Source of the DNA: Sanderia malayensis
Lineage: Eukaryota > Cnidaria > Scyphozoa > Semaeostomeae > Pelagiidae
Reading direction: 5' to 3'
DNA length: 64,000 nucleotides
NCBI GenBank assembly: GCA_013076295.1
Contig: RQOL01000780.1
Location: 142,100 to 206,099, forward strand
Position numbers and translations under genes: made by a program. Position 1 is the first letter of the stretch. Each line of letters opens with the position of its first letter. The notes under the pieces are model-generated. The model saw only the letters and a program-made list of their open reading frames with translations, did no database searches and was not told where the DNA came from. Below are positions 20,407 through 31,166 of the stretch, one piece after another.

Positions 20407-22190
20407 AAAACTTTCAAATTTAATTAACGTGGCCAATTTTTGTCCTACAGAACCCACGAAAATATCAACATGAAGCTAATAGCTCGGCGAACATTTATCG
20501 AAAGTATTTGGGTGAAAAAAACAAAGTTTTGGCAGGTTAAAAATTAATTTTCGCAAATGCAAAACACACGCGTGTTGCTTGAAAATTTCGTGTTTTGCAG
20601 CAAAACCCAAACTCGGCCAAAACTGTCCAAAACAGAGGAAAATCAACAAAACAAAAAAAACAAAGCCATATAACTTTAGTTCTTGGGTAAATAAACAGTT
20701 ATCGAAAGTTTAAATGGAGAAAATCGGCCCAGAACGACCCGAGAAAATCAAAATTGTCTTCGTGTTTTGGTTAGGCCCTCGAGCCAAAAGAAAAACGTGA
20801 GGTTAAACAAAACAAAACTCGTGATATTTAAAGCAAAAAACAATTGAATAAAGGAAATACCTTGAAATTATTGTCCACCAATTGTCTCCACAGGTCGTGA
20901 CAACAATTGACACGTCCTTACAATTGATTTCCGGCACGTATTCACGTTTAAACCCGAGCAACTTGCCGCCCGTTCAACCGAAAAAACACGTGCTTCTCCC
21001 TGCTCGTTTTGCATCTCATTAACTCGGTCCTCGGAACTTTCTAGAAGGTCGGAACACAAAATTGGCCATAACTCCCGAACCGCTGGGGTTAGAAATTAGC
21101 GGAAAGCTTTAGTTTCATCAGCACAATGCAGCGATCATTTCCATACCAATTTGCACCCTTATTGACCCCCAGAAAAAAAGCCTTTGAGTGGCAACGCCCG
21201 CTCCTTTGATCCCATTGTTCGGTCGAACGTCGATTGTTCACCAAACAATAGGTCATTGTTCACAGTCGGCGGGTCACGTGTCGACGTAGATTATATCTCT
21301 ATTATATAATCTACGTCGACACGTGACCGGCCGACTGTGAACAATGGGCTATTGTTTGTTGAACAATCGACGTTCGAAAAAACAATGGGATCAAAGGAGC
21401 GGGCGTTGCCACTCAAAGGCTTTTTTCCTGGAGGTCAATAAGGGTGCAAATTGGTATGGAAATGATCGCTGCGTTGTGCTGATGAAACTAAAGCTTTCCG
21501 CTAATTTCTAACCCCAGCGGTTCGGGAGTTATGGCCAATTTTGTGTTCCAACTTTCTAGAAAGTTCCGAGGACGGAGTTAATGAGATGCAAAACGAGCAG
21601 GGAGAAGCACGTGTTTTTTCGGTTGAACGGGCGGCAAGTTGCTCGGGTTTAAACGTGAATACGTGCCGGAAATCAATTGTAAAGACGTGTCAATTGTTGT
21701 CAAGACATGTGGAGACAATTGGTGAACAATTATTTCAAGGTATTTCTTTTATTTAATTGTCTTTGGCTGAAAATAGCACGAGTTTTGTTTTGTTTCACCT
21801 CACGTTTTTCTTTTGGCTCGAGGGCCTAACCAAAACACGAAGACAATTTTGATTTTCTCGGGTCGTTCTGGGCCGATTTTCTTCATTTAAACTTTCGATA
21901 ACTGTTTATTTACACAAAACTAAAGTTACATGGCTTTGTTTTTTTTGTTTTGTCGATTATCCTCTGTTTTTGGACAGTTTTGGCTGAGATTGGGTTTTGG
22001 TGGAAAACACGAAATTTTCATGCAACACGCGTGTGTTTTGCATTTGCGAAAACTATTTTTAAACCTGCCAAAACTTTGTTTTTTTCACACAAATACTTTC
22101 GATAAATGTTCACCAAGCTATTAGCTTCATGTTGATATTTTCGTGGGTTCTGTAGGACAAAAATTGGCCACCCTAATTGAATTTGAAAGT
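20407..22190. repeat. Palindrome of two head-to-head Helitron arms
   Basis: About 890 bp (20407-21297) is followed by its reverse complement (21298-22190), centred on ATTATATCTCTATTATATAAT. Checked landmarks: CGTGGCCAATTTTTGTCC versus GGACAAAAATTGGCCACC, and CACGTGTCGACGTAGATTATAT versus its complement. ORFs of about 63 and 71 codons on the two arms are the same shadow read twice. The near-symmetric centre could form a very long hairpin. Confidence 0.85.
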
Positions 22191-22870
22191 TGGTGAATCG
22201 TGTTTAAATTGCTATTTTTTTGCAGGGGCTTGATTTCACGGCTATTTTTGATGAAGAAAATCATGCCTTGGACTTCAAAAATGAACAACTAAAATTGTAT
22301 GTATTGTAGGGTATGTATTGTAGGGTATGTATTGTAGAGTATGTTATGTAGGGTATGTATTGTAGGGTATGTATTTTAGGGTATGTATTTTAGGGTATGT
22401 ATTTTAGGGTATGTATTGTATGGTATGTTATGTAGGGTATGTTATGTAGGGTATGTATTGTAGGGTATGTATTGTAGGGTATGTATTGTAGGGTATGTAT
22501 TGTAGGGTATGTATTGTAGGGTATGTATTGTAGGGTATGTATTGTAGGGTATGTATTGTAGGGTATGTATTGTAGGGTATGTATTGTAGGGTATGTATGT
22601 ATGTATGTATGTATGTATGTATGGGCATGAGTGGTAGCGAATGCAGCGCGCGAAGCGCGCCAACCAGATTAAGCTTTGTTTACTTGACGGGCTCCGGGGA
22701 GGGAGCGAAGCGACCGAGCCCGGCTCATGTAAGTATGTATGTATGTATGTAGGGTATGTATGTATGTATGTATGTATGTATGTATGTATGTATGTATGTA
22801 TGTATGTATGTATGTATGTATGTATGTAGGGTATGTATGTAGGGTATGTATGGAGGGTATGTATGTAAGG
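21298..22870 (+). mobile_element. Helitron (plus strand), head-to-head partner
   Basis: The 5' edge TCTATTATATAATCTACGTCGACACGTGACC resembles the start of the Helitron at 9734 (TC-AT-rich-CACGTGAC). Downstream words AACAATGGGATC and AAAGGCTTTTTTCCTGGAGGTCAATAAGGG parallel AACAATGGGACG and CAATAAGGCTTTTTTGAATGGG there. The right half is built from the 14-bp satellite (22295-22590), TATG repeats and an end-like block (22624-22725). No clear CTAG end is seen, so the right boundary is approximate. Confidence 0.5.
22295..22590. repeat. 14-bp satellite, reverse orientation
   Basis: This is a (TATGTATTGTAGGG)n array of about 20 units, the mirror image of 19363-20265 but one third as long. It is followed by (TATG)n, an end-like block and more (TATG)n up to about 22860. 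Confidence 0.95.
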
Positions 22871-24775
22871 TATGTATATTATGTATAGTATTTATATATA
22901 GTATATAGGGTGTGTATTGACGTATATATTTATGTATAGTATCTATAGTAACTATGTTAATGTTAATATGTAATGCTTCTAATTTCTAACTTTTGTAATT
23001 CTTCAAAAAAGATCAATGCAAAACAGACACTGTCCTTCTTTTTCAACAAATTATCTTCAATTAACAATCTTAAAATGAACTCACCTGGCTATAATAATGT
23101 TCACAAGGAATGACCACAAACAACAACCATTCACTTCATGTTTGGGCACCTGAAACAAGAAGTCATCATATAATACACTGTATAGCATGTTAGCTCATCT
23201 CAGTTCTTTTCATCTGGCTTTAAGTCTATAAATGTAAGTAATTTATTTTAACTCCAAATCATTAATTACCCGCACCCCATGAATTCATCATGCCAAAAAA
23301 ATTAGTATGATGACCTTCTTACCTTTGCTCAACCTTCCATGGCCTACTGTCATTATTGGCTTTCCTGTCTAAAGGCATCTTTTGCAGCATATAACAACCC
23401 TGACACAAAATCAAGGTTGTTAAATACAATTAAATAAATTCATGTAATTTGTTGTTGTGTTTAACTGCCCATGTTAAATCCATCACCATCATATTGATAA
23501 CAGCTATAATAATCAGCTCGAAATATTCATTTGTAGTTATTATGTATAAAGTTCGCTAATTCATTCATTTTTTATACGCACAAGTTCTCTTCCATAACTC
23601 TGCTGATGAAATCAAGCAAAGCAACAACAACAAGAATCATAAGCGAGCAACAACGAGGCAATGCGCCGAATAGAGGCTACAATGCTTTCAAATTGGCGCG
23701 AATTCAAAATAGCAATTGCGTCTTCACTTTGTTCCTATAGCAAATGTAAAATTTTTTGTCCAACGTCTAACGTTTGAAAAAATTGCCAGAAAAAATAAAT
23801 ATATTAAATATTGTCAAAAAGATAACTCGACAACGTTTTACTTCGTTATTGGTAAGTTGAATGTCAAAATTTATCTTTCCTAAACACTCCTTATATACAC
23901 TGACAACGTCTTTTTTAAAGCAACTTTTACTTTCATTACATCGCAATTCATTGCCTTTTTTAGCATTGCTTATATATCCTGCTGCATTGCTCAACTGGTT
24001 TCTTAGCTGATATCTAGCCAGTTTTCTTATTGAAAAAGTAAAGTAAAGTAAAGTTTTTTTATAAAGTAAATATTCAATTATTTCTATTTTTTTATAAAGT
24101 AAGTATTCAAGATAATCAATTCATCCAAAACATCTTTCTTCTTTTGCAAAAACAGGGTTTCAAAAAAAGTTGATTCCTCTGAATATTTCGTGAGTGTGAC
24201 AACAATTGTTCCTATACAAAGCCTATTTAATTAATATTTAAATGCCTCACCCTGTCATTCACAATCATATCCCAAATCTGAAGCATAGCTACTATATTTA
24301 AAGTGGTAATAACAATTGCAACAATTTCTGATCAATAGAAAGCAAACTTACTGCGCAATGCAAATAAAATCTAGCCTGTACAAACACATCAAATGTAGGA
24401 TTATGCATTTTTCTTTCTCAACATGAAATAGATGATTAACCTTTCCACTTAATAGTTTATCACCACTGTCTTTCTTTTAGTTGCTAAAGAACACAATAGA
24501 AAGACTGATGTAGGTGACAAGATAAAGTGCTGCAATATTTTTACTTGCAAACTTTAAAATAACCAATAATTTCATTCAACAATCAAGAGTAATTCCAAAC
24601 ATTTCTTACAATTATGTTTTAAATTATTTATTTTATCTTGCAGTTCACCACAAAACAACATTAACCCATCCAGTTGCTCACAAAAATCACTCTTATTTCA
24701 AGTTTTAACATTTTCACTTAAATTGGGTTGCATATAAAACACATTTTTTTCTTTTTTTTATACCACCACTTGCAA
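22871..24775. other. AT-rich interval without a recognisable gene
   Basis: About 1.9 kb of AT-rich sequence with only short, unconvincing ORFs (for example 75 codons at 23767-23994 on -). A small AAAGT tandem (24036-24055) and a doubled TTTTTTTATAAAGTAA word (24054-24107) are the only repeats. It may hold the 5' end of the autonomous Helitron that follows, but I could not locate a TC terminus with confidence. Confidence 0.5.
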
Positions 24776-25257
24776 AATGCCAAAAAAAGCCAGAAAAAAC
24801 ATCACCGGCATTAGGCGCTGCGATAAATTACAGAAAGCAAATCGCCGAAGTCGTGCAAATAACCAACAGCCTCATCCTGCTGATTTACCACCGATAATAC
24901 GGTACAGGGAGCAGTGAATGATCTTCACCAGTTGCAGCAAGAATACCCTCAGCAACCAGCCCCAGAATATCAACCACTCCCAGTTCATCATCCACAGATG
25001 CAGGCATTGTATGTGCCATGGCAACTACCTGCGATGCTTCCCCACTACGGACTTATAGCAGTTCACAACCAATAAACAATGGCTTACAATATCCTGCAGC
25101 ACTGGCCCCTCAACTTCAGGTACACAACTCAATAATTTGTGCTAATCTTTTCAAAATAAAAGAACTATATATTATAAAACTATTCAAAATTAACAACAAT
25201 CAAAACCAAACCAGTTATTATATCAACCAAATTATCAATATTTTTCCATCTGCAGGT

Positions 25258-28200
25258 ACCGCCGATGGTTATGCAGTTGCAACCACCCCTTCTGAATCGT
25301 AATCATGAAGGTCAAGCAGCAATACAAACGGCAGATGTGGAGATGCTTAATGTAAATCAAGCTCAAATACAGAATGAGGTAAATTAAAATTATTAACACA
25401 AACTAACTACAGTTAGGCAACTCCATTTTCCATAACCCAAGTCCCTCATGCAATTTCCCTACTTGAGACATGTTTATAACTTTCCATGTATATTTATATC
25501 AATTTACATAATCACACAGTAATGGCATTAAAATTTCTAATAACTAATAATCAAAATAACTAATTTCATTTAATTTTCATTATCAACAGATACGGCCAAT
25601 GCAGATGCAACCCGAAACACATATTGAAAATGAATATAATGAAATTGAAAGGCCGGCACAACCTGATGAAATCAACGTGGAACAACACATTCCCATTCCA
25701 CATGATAATCAGGTAAAACAGACTACCATCACAATTGGCTTAGAATACACCAGTCATTCTCTATAGCACCATGTCAGGAAATTATTTTGCTCTCTAAATA
25801 GACATATCTTCACAAGTTTCAGTTTTATGCATTTCAAAACACATGACTGAATTATATTAACTAGATTACATTGAATTTCAGGATCCACAAGTATTGCCTG
25901 CTGCTATGCAATTGCAAGCCAACGTTCAAAATGACAATGAAGAGAATGAAATAGCGGTACAACCACAAGAAGTTGAAATGCAAGACGAAATCCCACCACA
26001 ACACCAAGATGATGTCCCTCAACCCATCGAACAACAAGCAAGGGAAGTAAATCAACCTATTGTTGAAATTCCTCAATTCTCCCCAATGCCTCATCATCTT
26101 GGGAAAATGACGAGGACATGTATTCACTGTGAAGCAAAATACTTCCGAGAGGAACTCAACTCAAGAAGGCAATACAACAAATGTTGCTTGGGAGGATTAA
26201 TAACTCTCGATCCCATTCAACCACCCCCGGCAAATGTGATGCATTTATACACTGGAACTACTGATGAATCTAAATATTTTCTCAAAAATTTCCGTAGATA
26301 CAATTCACTAATGGCGATGGCATCCTGGACAGCTAATGTTGTAAGACACGCTAATGCAGGACCACCAGTCATCACCATACATGGAAGTGCATACCATATG
26401 ACAGGTAAATATAATGTCCGTCTCTTATCTCTTATATTATGCTACATTTTCATATAATAGCTTCACATGATGAAACGGATGTTGACAGAACACTCAATTC
26501 TTTTCCGACCCAACATGCAATGGATAAGCTCTCTATGCTTGCCTGAATATGAAGAGTTGTCCAATCGAAAATCAAGGCGCTTTATGATGCTTTCATAACA
26601 AAGCATTTGCTGCATTGAAAATTACAGTTGATATAACGAAGTACAATTTGTAATGTTTCCTTGCATTCAACAGGGGTAACTGAAACTGACAGGTCCAGAA
26701 AATATGCAGAATTATATATTATGGACACCCAACAGGCACTGCAAGAACGTCAGAACACAGCCAGAGAACAAAACTTGGACTTAGACATGGTGGCGCTGCT
26801 GCAAAACGAATTGATGGCAGTAAATCGGTTTGCTCAACATTTTAAAACAATGGGAGAAGTACTGGAAGAGCAAAGGCAGCAAGCCATTGCCAATGGCCAG
26901 CCTATTCCCACGTTCAAGATGATTATTACCGGTCGCCCAGAACAAGATCGAAGATATGACAATCCTACTGCCAGAGAAATTGCAGCAGTCTACACTACAC
27001 GCAATGGCGGTGCTCCTAATCCCGAGAATAGAGAGCTTCAAATTCGAACAAGGCGTGGTAATCTTATGAAGATTAATGCCTTAGATCCCGTTGCGGATCC
27101 TCTAACCTATCCATTGTTGTTCTTTCAGGGTGATCGAGGTTACAGCTTGGACCTTCAACGTCTACCTACACGTGAAGGACAAGGCCAGCAAAATGCTAAT
27201 CGTAACCACCGTATTAGACTCACAATCGCCGAATATTATTCGTACCGAATACAAGTCAGAAATCAACTGTCTACCATCCACAGGGCAACACTTCTCTTTC
27301 AACAATATTTAGTGGACGCATACACCAAAATAGAAGGAAACAAGCTCAACTGGATTTTGCACAATCAACGGCAATTACGTGCTGACAGTTATCGAGGCCT
27401 AATGGATCACCTGAACAGAAGGGCTGAAATCGAAAATCAAATGGCCAGGGCAAACAATCCCAACCAACCCCTTCATATTGATGTCGGTCGTGTTGTGATA
27501 CTTCCCTCATCTTTTTCAGGCAGTCAACGAAATATGTACCAGAACTTTCAAGATGCAATGACTATCGTCAGAAAGTATGGCAAGCCTGACATCTTCCTAA
27601 CCATGACGGCCAATCCCAGATGGAAGGAGATTTCAGAGAACATTCTACCACACCAGAAGGCAAATGACCGGCCTGACATCGTCACACGAGTATTTCAACT
27701 CAAACTACAAGAACTACTGGAAGATATCCTTCACAAGCACATTCTGGGACACACTATTGCACATGTATATGTCATCGAATTTCAGAAGAGAGGACTACCA
27801 CACGCTCACATGATTCTGTTCCTGTCTGAGGCTGATAGACCGCGAACACCCGAAGAGGTAACATCTACAACAATAATTTATATATAGAGTACGATATATA
27901 ATCATCAGTTGTATTGCTTAGTAAAAACACAATGCATTTTGATGTGTAGAACTTACATGTGATATTTTTCCTCGAAACCTACAGGTAGATCGACTCATAT
28001 CAGCTGAAATTCCGGACCCACAGGATGCAAGATATCACAAGTTAGTGCTGAAGCACATGACACATGGACCATGCGGTGATATAAACCCCGGATGTGTTTG
28101 CATGGAGAATAACAAATGCAAGAAACGATTTCCGAAAGATCGCACTGCCGAAACACAACTTAATGCGAATGGTTATCCACTCTACAGACGACGCTGTCGT

Positions 28201-29240
28201 CACCCAGTCAATCTGGAAGATCGACTTCTAGATGATACATGGGTTGTGCCACATAATCGCCATCTTCTACTCAAGTATCAGTGTCACATTAATCTCGAAA
28301 TATGTAGCACTGTGAAGTCCGTGAAATATATTTTCAAATATATTCATAAAGGACAAGACATGGCACACGTGGAAATTCTCGAAGGACAGCAGCAACAAGT
28401 ACCTCAAGATATTGAGCACGATGAAGTACGCCAATACATCAACGCTCGGTATATTGGACCACACGAAGCTGTTCACAGAATATTCCAATTTTCAATGCAC
28501 GAAAAAAGTCACACTATAAAACGTCTGCATGTTCATTTACCTGATCAGCAGACCGTATACTTTCAGGATAATGGAAGGGTCGAACAATTACAAAACATCA
28601 ATGAAAAAACCACATTGACGTCTTGGTTTGAGTTGAATGCACAAGACCCGGCTGCACGCCAATATCTCTATCACGAGATTCCTGAACACTATGTTTTCAA
28701 CGAGCGCACCAAAACATGGAAAGCAAGACAACGGAGAACAATGCCTGTTATAGGCAGAATATATCAAGTTCACCCACGACCATGTGAGCAAAGATTCGCA
28801 CTAAGACTATTGCTTCTCCATAAACGAGGTGCCACGTCCTTTGAAGATCTTCGTACGATAGAAGGAAACCTATGCAATTCCTTCAAAGACGCTGCTTTAG
28901 CTCTAGGTCTCTTGGAAGATGATGCTGAAATCATACGCTGTTTGCAGGAGGCAGTCATTTTCAACATGCCAGTACAACTGAGACAGTTGTTTGCAACATT
29001 ACTCCTTTTTCAAACACCTTCTGACATCGCAGCACTCTTCAACATGTTCAAAGAAGCATTAAGTGAAGACTTTGTACGACGTGATCAACTCAATCATCCA
29101 GATATGGCCATAGCTTTTGAAGACCGACACATGTATCAATGTCTACATGACATTGACGAAAATTTGAAAGTACATGGTCAATCGATCACTAATTATGCTG
29201 ACCTTCCTCAACTTCCAGCCGACTATGTCATTCCTGAACG
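25258..29240 (+). pseudogene. Helitron Rep (HUH nuclease) portion
   Basis: Exons: 25258-25378, about 25590-25712, 25881-26404, 26674-27857 and 27985-29240. Introns have GT-AG ends (26405-26673 and 27858-27984 checked). Q/P-rich repeats come first, then the Helitron N-terminal zinc-like segment CIHCEAKYF...NKCCLGG. Rep motifs follow: DIFLTMTANPRWKEI, the metal-binding GLPHAHMILFL (HUH, about 27795-27824) and the two-tyrosine motif VKYIFKYIHKG (28320-28352). Rep nicks DNA and becomes joined to it through tyrosine during rolling-circle transposition. The catalytic histidines and both tyrosines are present. The ATG at 24776 (MPKKARKNITG) may be the true start but is followed by stops. Confidence 0.8.
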
Positions 29241-29395
29241 AGGTACTAATGTGTTATTTTCAAACATGTACTGTATTATTAAGAATATAATAATGTATCC
29301 TAAGATCGTGCAGACAAGGCATTTACTATTTTTGCACATGATTCTCCTAGCTTTCTTTCCAATTTTATTGCAATATATTTCACTCATTATTACAG

Positions 29396-30945
29396 AGGAA
29401 GATGACATGGATGTTGGCAATGCCAGAGAGGAAGGAGAACGAATGCTGGCCGCATTGAACCCTGAACAGCGAGCCATATACACGGGAATCACTGATGCTA
29501 TCAACGCGCAATCCGAACAGAACTGTCACTTTGTTGACGGACCGGCTGGAACCGGGAAAACTTTCCTTTACAACACGTTGGTTCACAATCTGCAAGCCAA
29601 TGGACATAAAGTTCAGTGCATGGCGTGGTCAGGAATTGCTGCAACACTGCTCATAAATGGTAGAACTTCACATTCTACCTTTCAAATTCCTATACCACTT
29701 CAAGCTGAATCAACGTGTAATGTCAAGAGACAGAGCAGGAGAGCACAGGTATTGCGCGAAACTACCCTTTCATATGGGATGAAGCTTCCATGATTCCCGC
29801 ACTTGCATTACAAGCAGTCGACCGACTGCTTCGAGACATTACACATGTCGACAGACCATTTGGTGGCAAGTTCATGCTACTTGGTGGTGACTTCAGACAA
29901 GTTCTACCTGTCGTCACAAAGCAGGAAGGGAAAGAATTGTAGCAGAGACTCTAAAATCACACCAGATCATTGATCTATGGACAAAGTTTCAGCAGCATCG
30001 TTTACACACCAACATGAGAGCCGTTCAAGATGATTCATACCGTGAATTCTCAGAATGGCTTCTCAGACTTGGCAACAAGCAAGAAGCACACGATGCACTG
30101 GACAACGTCATTCTGCCACAACAGATATGCACTTCGTCTAAAGAAGACATGCTGAACTTCATTTTTCCCAGGCCGAACACACCAGATTCACACCTAATGA
30201 TGGATCCTGTAACAATGTCTGAACGCTGTTGTCTGACTCCAAAGAATGACTTATCACATCAAGTGAACGACTTAATTCTGGACAGACTTCAAACAGCCGA
30301 AAGAACTTATTACAGCACAGACAGTGTTGTCACAGACGATCCAGATGAGGAAGAGGCCTACCCCATTGAATTTCTCAACCAACTCACTCCAATGGAATGC
30401 CTTGCACAGACTTAAACTCAAGGTAGGAAGATACAATCTTTCATCCTATTACATTAAATTATTATGTGCAAAGGTAGTGCACCATAAAAAAGCCGTCATT
30501 AATCACAATAATATTCATTGCATTAGGTTGGTGCAACGATCATTCTTCTGCGGAATCTCAATCCAAAGAAAGGTCTTTGCAACGGAACAAGACTCATAGT
30601 TCGGCATCTCCGACGTCACGTGATCACAGCAGAGATCATTACAAGGAGCACAGAGGACAACGGGTCATGATTCCCAAGATCACAGTCTCCACTCAGGACA
30701 CGGAAATGCCGTTCAAAATGAAACGCCGACAGTTTCCAGTCAGACTTGCATACTGCTTGACAATCAACAAGGCACAGGGGCAATCCCTGAGGTATGTTGG
30801 TTTGTACTTACCTGAGCCCGTGTTCACACATGGTCAGTTATATGTGGCCATGTCAAGAGCAACATCATTTAACGGGCTCAAAGTATTCCTCCCAGAGGAA
30901 ACACACAGGAAAACAAAGAACATTGTTTTCCAAGAAGTCCTGTAA
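29396..30945 (+). pseudogene. Helitron PIF1-like helicase portion
   Basis: After an intron that happens to be open in frame (about 29241-29395, ending TTACAG) the helicase begins: EQRAIYTGI, Walker A GPAGTGKTFLYNTLV (29538-29582), then WDEASMIP and LLGGDFRQVLPVV (Walker B region, 29790-29920) in another frame after a frameshift near 29775. The C-terminal motifs include LNPKKGLCNGTRLIV after an intron at 30422-30525, and YCLTINKAQGQS...VAMSRATS. Several frame breaks (29775, 29941, 30640) make it a pseudogene. The helicase would unwind the donor strand during transposition. Confidence 0.75.
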
Positions 30946-31095
30946 AGGCTTCATCCTAGAGCGACCATCTGCACAGTTGCTCTACAGAGGGCTGCCTACC
31001 AAAACGCACATACACACATTCAAGGGTACGGGTATTGTGTGTCAACGCAGATCACGTCGCACATAAGTGTGATGTACAGCCGTTACTGGCACCTT

Positions 31096-31166
31096 CTAGA
31101 ATGCATTCATTCTAGATAACACTGATCTGCGGAGACCAACTGGACATTACCCCTCCACATGTCCAG
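31096..31166 (+). terminator. Two perfect hairpins downstream of RepHel
   Basis: TCTAGAATG-CATT-CATTCTAGA (9-bp stem, near 31096-31117) and CTGGACAT (31140-31147) with ATGTCCAG (31159-31166; 8-bp stem, 11-base loop). Helitrons end with a hairpin just before CTRR, so these are candidates for part of the 3' terminus, but no CTAG or CTAA follows at the usual distance of about 10 bases. They could also be transcript-end structures. Confidence 0.4.

Larger units (their letters stand above)
16602..21297 (-). mobile_element. Helitron with giant internal arrays (minus strand)
   Basis: On the minus strand the 3' end reads GAGTGATGACCCCTAG followed by T (complement of 16601-16620), identical to the end of the Helitron at 9734-11094. 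Going toward its 5' end it holds the 114-bp array (to 19095), CATA repeats, a 14-bp satellite and a unique arm 20407-21297. That arm has a Helitron-like 5' edge GATATAATCTACGTCGACACGTGACC. The expected first few bases after TC are missing at the junction with the next element. It has no genes of its own; the long ORF on + is an array artefact. Confidence 0.6.
24776..31166 (+). mobile_element. Decayed autonomous Helitron (RepHel)
   Basis: One plus-strand gene with introns encodes an N-terminal Helitron domain, HUH Rep and PIF1-like helicase, followed by a 3' region with two perfect hairpins (31096-31166). Frameshifts and stops near 29775, 29941 and 30640 inactivate the helicase part. The 5' and 3' ends were not pinned. 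An intron of the Rep gene contains a degenerate copy of the 114-bp minisatellite unit, which links this element to the array-bearing Helitrons at 16.6-22.9 kb. Confidence 0.8.

Noticed and set aside
20868..21059. ORFs MCSDLLESSED... and MCSNFLESSED... at 20868-21059 and 21541-21756
   Set aside because: They are the same palindrome arm read on opposite strands; no domain, and the region is a Helitron body without coding history.
19096..22870. CRISPR-like or telomeric repeat array
   Set aside because: The 14-bp unit has no unique spacers between copies and is not a telomere hexamer, although it contains CCCTA. It is a simple satellite in a eukaryotic context.
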